Position numbers and translations under genes: made by a program | The notes under the pieces: generated by a model | Database searches by the model: none | What the model was told of the DNA's origin: nothing | The model's input: only the letters and a program-made list of their open reading frames with translations | Source: Chitinophaga pinensis | Lineage (GTDB): Bacteria; Bacteroidota; Bacteroidia; UKL13-3 | DNA: 5,311 nt | Direction: 5' to 3' | Assembly: GCA_945875195.1 (NCBI GenBank) | Contig: CAMCJW010000212.1 | Span: 1 to 5,311 of the forward strand | Part shown: positions 1 to 5,311 of the stretch, piece by piece | Numbering within the stretch: position 1 is the stretch's first letter | Layout: every line of letters starts with the position of its first letter

Positions 1-183
1 GGAAAACCTGTTAAAATATACGATACCCTAGAATTTAACACTGCCGTCTCTGAAATAGAAATAGTTGACAAGAAAACTGGCTATTGGACAGGCATACTCA
101 AATATTCTCCAACCACAGGTTTTGTGATGGAAGTTTTACTTGATAATAGAAAATTGAAGTACAAGATTCCAAATTGTAATTAA
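1..183 (+). CDS. C-terminal end of an unrecognised protein (partial, 5' end outside window)
   Basis: Frame 1 is open from the first base for 60 codons and ends at a TAA stop at 181-183. The visible residues include IEIVDKKTGYWTGILKYS and end in KYKIPNCN. They alternate hydrophobic and polar or charged residues with several aromatics, as in a small beta-rich domain. I see no transmembrane segment and no catalytic motif. I do not recognise the family, and the missing N-terminal part would be needed to name it. Codon use is AT-rich like the neighbours, so nothing suggests recent transfer. The gene converges on lon, whose stop codon lies 24 bases further on. The alternative, a chance open frame, is less likely because no other frame here has a convincing gene, the protein-like composition continues to the stop, and the stop sits tightly against the end of lon. 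Confidence 0.6.
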   Translation, partial: GKPVKIYDTLEFNTAVSEIEIVDKKTGYWTGILKYSPTTGFVMEVLLDNRKLKYKIPNCN

Positions 184-207
184 GGGAAAGCTTTTATCAG
201 TTGGTCT
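184..207. other. short convergent intergenic gap, no clear terminator
   Basis: These 24 bases separate the stop codons of the unnamed upstream gene (+) and lon (-). The only symmetry is the 8-base palindrome AAAGCTTT at 187-194, which has no loop and cannot form a useful hairpin. I find no GC-rich stem followed by a T run on either strand, so transcripts may end inside the opposing gene or by a factor-dependent route. Confidence 0.5.
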
Positions 208-2682
208 CTAGTCTTTGCTCTTTGGTGATTCTGTAACTACGGATAAATCCATTGGATGGGCAATCTTTTCCGGTAATAACGCAAAATCAATTACCTCATG
301 CATTTCTTTTACGTAGGTAAAAGTTAAATCTGTTAGGTAATTTTCTTTGATTTCTGAGATATCTTTTCTATTGGCTTCGCACAAAAGTATATCGGTAATA
401 CCTGCACGCTTGGCTGCTAGTATTTTTTCTTTTACTCCTCCAATTGGCAATACTTTTCCGCGTAATGTTATTTCACCTGTCATGGCCAAATGCGGACGAA
501 TCTTACGTTGCGTATAAACAGAAGCCAAAGAAGTTAACATAGTTATACCAGCAGAAGGCCCATCTTTTGGAACGGCACCTGCGGGCACATGTATGTGTAA
601 ATCATATTGGTCAAATACTCTTGGATCAATATTTAATTTTTCGCAATTTGCTTTTAAATAACTCAAGGCAGTGATGGCAGATTCTTTCATTACCTCACCA
701 AGATGACCAGTTAATGTAAGCTTACCTTTGCCTTTGTGTAAGATACTTTCTACAAACAATATTTCTCCACCAACGCTTGTCCAAGCCAGGCCCGTAACAA
801 CTCCAGCCACATCATTTCCTTGGTATATTTCCTTTTCGCCTCTATCTGCACCAAGAATTTTGAGTACCATTTCAAAATCAATTTTCTTGCTGTATTTATT
901 GCTCATTACCTTCTCGCGCGCAACATGTCGGCAAACGGAAGCAATTTGTTTTTCTAAACCACGCACACCACTTTCGCGGGTATAGCCTTCAATAATTTTC
1001 TTTAAAATTTCTTCGCTCAATTCAAAATCGTTCTTACCTAAACCATGGTTTTCTTTTTGTTTAGGGATCAAATATTTTTTGGCTATTTGAACCTTTTCTT
1101 CCATGGTATAACCATTGATTTCAATGATTTCCATTCTATCTAATAATGCAGGCTGAATGGTATCCAATGAATTGGCAGTAGCAATAAACATTACATGCGA
1201 AAGGTCGTATTCAATCTCCACAAAATTATCGTAGAAAGTACCATTTTGCTCTGGATCTAAAACCTCTAGCAACGCGCTACTAGGATCGCCCCTAAAGCTA
1301 TTTCCCAATTTATCTACCTCATCTAAAACAAAAACCGGGTTATTGGTTTTCATCTTTTTAAGGTTCTGTATGATCCTACCTGGCATGGCGCCAATATAAG
1401 TTCTTCTGTGCCCACGTATTTCGCTTTCATCGCTCAAGCCACCTAATGCAACACGAGCATATTTTCTACCTACTGCTTTGGCAATAGATTTACCCAATGA
1501 TGTTTTACCAACACCTGGCGGTCCGTATAAGCAAAGAATTGGGCTCTTCATGTTGTTCTTTAATTTAAGAACAGCCAAATATTCTAAGATACGCTGTTTA
1601 ACTTTTTCTAAGCCAAAATGGTCTTCATTCAATATTTTTTCGGCTCGTCGTAAATCAAAATTATCTTTACTGTATTCGCCCCAAGGCAAGTCTAGTAATA
1701 GTTGTAAATAATTTAATTGTATGCCATAATCTGGCGCCATGGGGTTGGTTCGTCTTAAACGATCAAGCTCTTTGTTAAAGGCTTGTGCAACTTTTTCATC
1801 CCACTTTTTACCTTTAGCTAAAAGTAACAAATTCTCAATATCTCTTTCAGGCGAATCGCCACCCAACTCTTCTTGAATGGCTTTTATTTGTTGTTGAAGG
1901 AAAAAATCTCTTTGTTGTTTGTCTAAATCGCCACGAACTTTACTTTCAATTTGGGCTTTGATTTCTGCAAATTGGTAATCTTTTTTGAGTGCTTCTAAAA
2001 CTTTGTGCGCACGAGTTTTATATGGAATTTCCTCTAAAATAGCTTGTTTAACTGCTGTTTCTGAACTCAAATTAGAAGCCACAAAATTAACCAAGAATGT
2101 TGGGCTCTTTATTTTACTTACCGCAGATGCTGCCTCGCTGGGCATGTGCGGCGACATGTTGATGATTCTTTGGGAGAATTCTTTGATAGATTCTGCCATT
2201 GCTTTGGATTCTTCGTCCTCCACAAAAATAGGTTCATCTAATGGGCTAATTTTTGCTTTTAAATAAGGGTCGGTTTGAACCAACTCATTTATTTTAAATC
2301 TTCTTTTACCTTGTATAACAGCCATGGTGCTACCATCGGGCATTTTTATCATGCGCAAGATGGATGCAACCGTTCCTATTTCATATAAATCTTCGAGCGC
2401 AGGCTCTTCAATTTCTGATGAACGCTGAGCCACAACACCCACAAGTTTTAATTGCGTTTTGTATGCTTCCTTTAATAATTGAATGGATTTATCGCGGGCT
2501 ACAGTAATAGGCATCACCACCCCTGGAAACAAAATGGTGTTCCTGAGCGGTAAAATTGGCAGACTTTCGGGAAGCGCCTCTTTGTTCATTTGGTCTTCCT
2601 CTTCCTGACTTAACAAAGAAATGAAATCAGAATTCTCTCCTTCGTCGTTTATTATATTACTCAAAATCAACCTATCGTGCAT
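208..2682 (-). CDS. lon: ATP-dependent Lon protease (LonA, endopeptidase La)
   Basis: A cytoplasmic homo-oligomeric AAA+ serine protease that unfolds and degrades misfolded and selected regulatory proteins, using ATP. The protein is 824 aa, normal for Bacteroidota LonA. In order: a hydrophilic N-terminal extension (about 1-38); the LON substrate-binding domain starting at LPILPLRNTILFPGV (from 41) to about 240; a coiled-coil/helical segment with KQQRDFFLQQQIKAIQEELG (about 255-274); and the AAA+ module with Walker A GPPGVGKT (387-394, Lys393), Walker B FVLDEVD (451-457, Asp454/Glu455), sensor-1 Asn504, probable arginine finger Arg516 and sensor-2 Arg574 in SGVRGLEKQI. The C-terminal protease domain has the catalytic dyad Ser710 (PKDGPSAG) and Lys753 (GGVKEK), 43 residues apart as in E. 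coli Lon S679/K722. All key residues are present and there is no frameshift. The start is the first ATG after an in-frame TAG at 2695-2697; the next Met (32) would remove the family-typical extension. The upstream gap carries an inverted repeat that may be regulatory. Confidence 0.98.
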   Translation of the reverse strand: MHDRLILSNIINDEGENSDFISLLSQEEEDQMNKEALPESLPILPLRNTILFPGVVMPITVARDKSIQLLKEAYKTQLKLVGVVAQRSSEIEEPALEDLYEIGTVASILRMIKMPDGSTMAVIQGKRRFKINELVQTDPYLKAKISPLDEPIFVEDEESKAMAESIKEFSQRIINMSPHMPSEAASAVSKIKSPTFLVNFVASNLSSETAVKQAILEEIPYKTRAHKVLEALKKDYQFAEIKAQIESKVRGDLDKQQRDFFLQQQIKAIQEELGGDSPERDIENLLLLAKGKKWDEKVAQAFNKELDRLRRTNPMAPDYGIQLNYLQLLLDLPWGEYSKDNFDLRRAEKILNEDHFGLEKVKQRILEYLAVLKLKNNMKSPILCLYGPPGVGKTSLGKSIAKAVGRKYARVALGGLSDESEIRGHRRTYIGAMPGRIIQNLKKMKTNNPVFVLDEVDKLGNSFRGDPSSALLEVLDPEQNGTFYDNFVEIEYDLSHVMFIATANSLDTIQPALLDRMEIIEINGYTMEEKVQIAKKYLIPKQKENHGLGKNDFELSEEILKKIIEGYTRESGVRGLEKQIASVCRHVAREKVMSNKYSKKIDFEMVLKILGADRGEKEIYQGNDVAGVVTGLAWTSVGGEILFVESILHKGKGKLTLTGHLGEVMKESAITALSYLKANCEKLNIDPRVFDQYDLHIHVPAGAVPKDGPSAGITMLTSLASVYTQRKIRPHLAMTGEITLRGKVLPIGGVKEKILAAKRAGITDILLCEANRKDISEIKENYLTDLTFTYVKEMHEVIDFALLPEKIAHPMDLSVVTESPKSKD

Positions 2683-2699
2683 AATTATTCGTTTCTATT

Positions 2700-2718
2700 G
2701 CAATAAGATATTTATTGC
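2700..2718. promoter_or_regulatory. perfect 7-bp inverted repeat in the lon upstream gap (possible operator or 5'-UTR hairpin)
   Basis: On the + strand GCAATAA (2700-2706) and TTATTGC (2712-2718) are exact reverse complements around a 5-base spacer, GATAT. The repeat lies 18-36 bases before the lon ATG, inside the 66-base gap after the methyltransferase gene. It is not followed by a T run on the lon strand, so it does not look like an intrinsic terminator. It does not match the CIRCE heat-shock operator (TTAGCACTC-N9-GAGTGCTAA). A TATAAT hexamer on the lon strand (complement of 2724-2729) lies just upstream. With it as a -10 box the repeat would fall at the transcript start, but no good -35 box accompanies it, and Bacteroidota promoters usually have a different -7 consensus (TAnnTTTG). 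A regulatory role is inference. A 7-bp repeat in AT-rich DNA can arise by chance. Confidence 0.3.
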
Positions 2719-2748
2719 GGCCTATTATATAAACAATACCCGTGCCAA

Positions 2749-3495
2749 CTAAAACTCAAATTGGCTAAAATACCTATCCACCAAAATAGAGGCAGCCACA
2801 GCAGCATTTAAGCTTTCGGCCTCTCCCCGCCTCTCAATGCTAATGGTATCGCTTAAGAGGGCTTTTAAATCAGGACTTATGCCCGATCCTTCATTCCCAA
2901 TTAGGAGGATTAAATCTTTAGGAAAATTAAATTTTCTGGCCGGTTTGCCCTCCATGCTACCTGCAATGATTGGCAAATTTGATTGAACAAACCAATCTGC
3001 CAAATCGCCATATACAATATTTACTCTGCCAATAGAACCCATGGTTGATTGTACTACCTTGTTATTGAAACAATCTACTGTATTATTGGAGCATAAAATT
3101 TGTTTTACCCCATACCAATCTGCCAATCTAATGAGGGTTCCTAAGTTCCCGGGGTCTTGAATGTTATCAAGTGCCAAAACCAAACCAGTAAGCGTTTTTG
3201 GTTCAAACCGAAATTCTGGAAAACTAAAAACTGCTATTACCTCCCTAGTGCTTTTTAGAGAGCTCATTTGTTCTAGCTCTTTATTTGAAATTGAAATAAT
3301 TGGTAAATCTTTAATGGCGTTGGGTTTTTGCTGGCTGATCCAACTTTGAAGCGCGTAAATTTGTGTTACTTTTAATTTGGATGCTAACAAATCCGCCACT
3401 GATTTGCTACCTTCGGCAACAAATAGTTTTTTTGTATATCTAAAATCTTTATCCCCAAGTGATTTAACCAGTTTGATATCTGCTTTGTTTAACAT
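2749..3495 (-). CDS. TrmH/SpoU-family RNA 2'-O-ribose methyltransferase
   Basis: Predicted SPOUT-class enzyme that transfers a methyl group from S-adenosylmethionine to a ribose 2'-OH in rRNA or tRNA. The exact target nucleotide cannot be read from the sequence. Starting at 3495 the protein is 248 aa, usual for the family. The N-terminal part (about 1-95) includes LFVAEGSKSVADLL, typical of the SpoU substrate-binding domain. The C-terminal knotted catalytic domain has motif 1 DNIQDPGNLGTLIR (110-123; Asn117 and catalytic Arg123), motif 2 LIGNEGSGIS (198-207) and motif 3 ESLNAAVAASIL (227-238; Ser228, Asn230). The frame is open to an ATG at 3639, but the first 48 residues of that version do not look like the family and would lie over the signal peptide and N-terminus of the divergent gene. 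MLNKADIKLVKSL at 3495 matches the usual family beginning; ATG at 3519 is second choice. The gene points toward lon 66 bases away, so co-transcription is possible. It could be called RlmB- or TrmH-like, but I give no symbol because specificity is unknown. Confidence 0.93.
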   Translation of the reverse strand: MLNKADIKLVKSLGDKDFRYTKKLFVAEGSKSVADLLASKLKVTQIYALQSWISQQKPNAIKDLPIISISNKELEQMSSLKSTREVIAVFSFPEFRFEPKTLTGLVLALDNIQDPGNLGTLIRLADWYGVKQILCSNNTVDCFNNKVVQSTMGSIGRVNIVYGDLADWFVQSNLPIIAGSMEGKPARKFNFPKDLILLIGNEGSGISPDLKALLSDTISIERRGEAESLNAAVAASILVDRYFSQFEF

Positions 3496-3541
3496 ACGTG
3501 CCTCATTAGTTTTGCTCATCCTACTTGGAATGTTGCAGGCA
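3485..3541 (+). other. lipoprotein (signal peptidase II) signal peptide of the TamL-like protein
   Basis: The stretch encodes a 19-residue signal with a short polar n-region (FNIR), an h-region ASLVLLILLGM, and LQA before the Cys codon at 3542-3544. Cleavage before Cys by LspA and lipidation of that Cys are predicted. Asn follows Cys, then a Lys-rich segment (PKLAKKEG). Bacteroidota sorting rules differ from those of E. coli, so the E. coli '+2 Asp' rule is not informative here. The n-region depends on which non-ATG start is used; the h-region and lipobox do not. Confidence 0.7.
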
Positions 3542-5311
3542 TGCAATTTACCAAAACTTGCCAAAAAAGAAGGCCCCTTTTTATATAAAAATAAAATTGA
3601 GATTATTGAAAAACAGGAAGCGAGGGTATTTGGAGGCAATTTAGATGGCTACATCAAGCAAAGACCCAATAAAAGTTTTCTTGGAATCATTAGGCATACA
3701 CTTAGGTTTTACAAAATGGGGTCAAAACACCCCAATACTTTGCTGGGTAGGTTTTACCAAACAAAATTAGGCGATGCACCTGTAATATTAGATACCAGTT
3801 TAATTGAATCTACCATCAAAGGTATGCGTGGTTTTTTAAAAACAGAAGGCTATTATTACCCAGAAATAAATTATGCAGTAACAGGTAAAATTCATAAAAA
3901 AGTTGTCACCTATAAAATTAGCACAGGCAAAGCTTATCACATTTATAGAATTGAAGAACACATTGCTGATAAGATTTTAGACTCTATATTCGGTTCTCAA
4001 AAAGATTTAAGTTATGTGCGGTTAGGGAACAGGATTAGTTTTGAGAATTTACTGAAAGAAAAAGTAAGGATCAACGACCAATATAGAAACAATGGTTATT
4101 ACTCATTTAACAAGGAATTTGTAAAATTTGACTTTGATACCAACGTGGGTGATTTTAGGTCGGTTATTGGCATACAAATTAGCAATCCAGAAAATTTTCA
4201 ACGTTTTAAAACTTACAAAATAAATTCAATTAACATAGAAATAGAACCCGATAAAATTGACTCTAACCAGTTTGGGCGAGATAGCATTCATTTAACAAAT
4301 TTTATTTACAAGCCAAATTCTTTTCCGCTGAACCCAGAGGTTTTGAATAGAGCCTTAATTATTGGTCCCAACAAATTGTTTAGTAATGAAAATGTAAATA
4401 GCACTTTTGGCCGACTGAACGAATTACAGTTGTTTAAATCGGTGAACATGACCGCAATTCCATCCAATGAAAATACGGATACGCCAAGTGTGAATTACCA
4501 AATAAAATTACAACCCAGTAAAAAATACGATTTTACATTTGAGCCCCAGGTGATTACTTCAGATCAATCCAATTTAGTTTCTACAACCAACGGCAGGAAT
4601 TATGGTTTTGCATCTCAGATTACCCTAGCCAATAAAAACATATTTCACAATGCCGAAATTCTGCAATTGAGTTACCGCATATCTGTGGAGGCCCAAAGAG
4701 GAGCAACCATTCCTAAAAGACCTTTCTTTAATAGCTTTGAATCCAATTTAACGGCCAACCTTATTTTTCCAAAATTATTGTTCCTATCTAAAATTGATAA
4801 AAGTTGGACCAGTTCAACCAATAGAAGTTTAATAACTGCGGCGGTAATATGGGAGAAAAACATTGACTGGATTAGGAATGTGTATGCGGTTGGTTTTACT
4901 TGGCAAAAAAACAGAAAATTGTTTAATCAATATTTAGTACCCTGTGAGATCAGTTATATTCGAACCAATTTTAACAGCGCAGAATTGGAACTACAGAGTG
5001 CCAACGACCCTTATCTACAAAGTGTATTTAGTAATAACTTGATTACTGCTTCACGTTATGGGTTTATTTATAATAACCAAAGTGATATTAGAAAAAAACA
5101 TTACACATTTGTTAAATGGGATGTGTTAGAATTGGCCGGAACTTTTGTGAATTTAGCTTATAAACTATTTAATATTGCACCATCGGATAGTGGCTATAAT
5201 ACTTTTTTAGGTGTGCAATACTTTCAATACGCTAAAACCTTTGCAGATTTGAGGTATAACAGGTATTTAGATGACAACAATAGGCTTGCCTCCAGGCTGG
5301 CCATTGGTGTT
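3485..5311 (+). CDS. tamL: TamL-like lipidated BamA/TamA (Omp85) outer-membrane protein, partial (3' end outside window)
   Basis: The frame is open without a stop from 3359 to the window end. Taking TTG at 3485 as the start gives 609 codons. The first 20 residues, MFNIRASLVLLILLGMLQAC, form a type II signal peptide: Arg near the N-terminus, a hydrophobic core and lipobox LQAC with Cys20 (codon 3542-3544). Next come a conserved-looking RPNKSFLG segment (60-67) and POTRA-like repeats with a helix ending in GYY before strands: LIESTIKGMRGFLKTEGYYY (from about 105), FENLLKEKVRINDQYRNNGYY (from about 186) and LNRALIIGPNKLFSNENVN (about 288-310). From about 347 (KKYDFTFEPQ) aromatic, alternating beta strands mark the start of the barrel. 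About 260 barrel residues are present and a C-terminal part must be missing. In Bacteroidota, Omp85 proteins with a lipid-anchored N-terminus, partners of TamB, are named TamL; a role in outer-membrane protein insertion is inferred from that family. The start is uncertain: the only in-frame ATG (3530) lies inside the hydrophobic core and would destroy the signal, so TTG 3485 or 3473, or ATA 3494, is more sensible. Confidence 0.85.
   Translation, partial: MFNIRASLVLLILLGMLQACNLPKLAKKEGPFLYKNKIEIIEKQEARVFGGNLDGYIKQRPNKSFLGIIRHTLRFYKMGSKHPNTLLGRFYQTKLGDAPVILDTSLIESTIKGMRGFLKTEGYYYPEINYAVTGKIHKKVVTYKISTGKAYHIYRIEEHIADKILDSIFGSQKDLSYVRLGNRISFENLLKEKVRINDQYRNNGYYSFNKEFVKFDFDTNVGDFRSVIGIQISNPENFQRFKTYKINSINIEIEPDKIDSNQFGRDSIHLTNFIYKPNSFPLNPEVLNRALIIGPNKLFSNENVNSTFGRLNELQLFKSVNMTAIPSNENTDTPSVNYQIKLQPSKKYDFTFEPQVITSDQSNLVSTTNGRNYGFASQITLANKNIFHNAEILQLSYRISVEAQRGATIPKRPFFNSFESNLTANLIFPKLLFLSKIDKSWTSSTNRSLITAAVIWEKNIDWIRNVYAVGFTWQKNRKLFNQYLVPCEISYIRTNFNSAELELQSANDPYLQSVFSNNLITASRYGFIYNNQSDIRKKHYTFVKWDVLELAGTFVNLAYKLFNIAPSDSGYNTFLGVQYFQYAKTFADLRYNRYLDDNNRLASRLAIGV

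Noticed and set aside
187..194. AAAGCTTT palindrome as part of a bidirectional terminator between the convergent genes
   Set aside because: There is no loop, no GC-rich stem and no real T run; an 8-base palindrome of this composition is expected by chance.
728..2266. Three + strand open frames of 77-93 codons opposite lon (728-985, 1478-1711, 1985-2266)
   Set aside because: Each is antisense to conserved lon domains, and none resembles a known protein or has supporting signals.
3161..3349. 62-aa + strand open frame opposite the methyltransferase
   Set aside because: It is antisense to the conserved methyltransferase and has no recognisable features.
3403..3431. TTTG (3403-3406) and TAGTTTTT (3424-3431) as a Bacteroidota-type -33/-7 promoter for the tamL-like gene
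   Set aside because: The -7 box lacks the final G of TAnnTTTG, the distance to the start is long, and such matches are common by chance in AT-rich DNA.
3496..3639. 48-residue N-terminal extension of the methyltransferase (start at ATG 3639)
   Set aside because: The residues before the Met at 3495 do not resemble the SpoU family N-terminus, and the stretch is antisense to the signal peptide and first POTRA-proximal residues of the TamL-like gene, which explains the open frame.
4672..4863. 63-aa open frame on the - strand
   Set aside because: It lies antisense within the barrel-coding part of the TamL-like gene, has no recognisable domain, and is best explained as a shadow frame.

Overview
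The window is an AT-rich piece of a bacterial chromosome, most likely from the Bacteroidota (Bacteroidetes). Three things point there: a LonA protease with the N-terminal extension usual in that phylum, a TrmH/SpoU-type RNA methyltransferase, and, divergent from it, an Omp85 (BamA/TamA) protein that carries a lipoprotein signal peptide, the arrangement called TamL in Bacteroidota. No ribosome-binding site of the Shine-Dalgarno type stands out, which also fits. I do not place it more finely.

Layout. Bases 1-183 (+) are the last 60 codons of a gene I do not recognise. It converges with lon across 24 bases. Bases 208-2682 (-) are a complete, intact lon. After a 66-base gap that holds a small perfect inverted repeat, bases 2749-3495 (-) are a SpoU/TrmH-family rRNA/tRNA 2'-O-methyltransferase, transcribed toward lon and possibly with it. 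The open frame of the methyltransferase runs on to 3639, but its family-like start is at 3495. From about 3485 (+) to the window end runs the N-terminal 609 or so codons of the TamL-like lipoprotein: signal peptide, lipobox Cys, POTRA-type repeats and the first part of a beta-barrel. Its C-terminus lies beyond the window.

Function. These are housekeeping genes: ATP-dependent protein quality control in the cytoplasm, RNA modification, and outer-membrane protein assembly or envelope homeostasis. Nothing in the sequence shows that they form one pathway. There is no sign of a mobile element, CRISPR array, RNA gene or defence system, and I see no undescribed multi-gene system. The most interesting point is the divergent junction near 3485-3496. 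There the two opposing coding regions overlap at their starts, and the tamL-like gene has no ATG in a sensible place: its only in-frame ATG falls inside the signal-peptide hydrophobic core.
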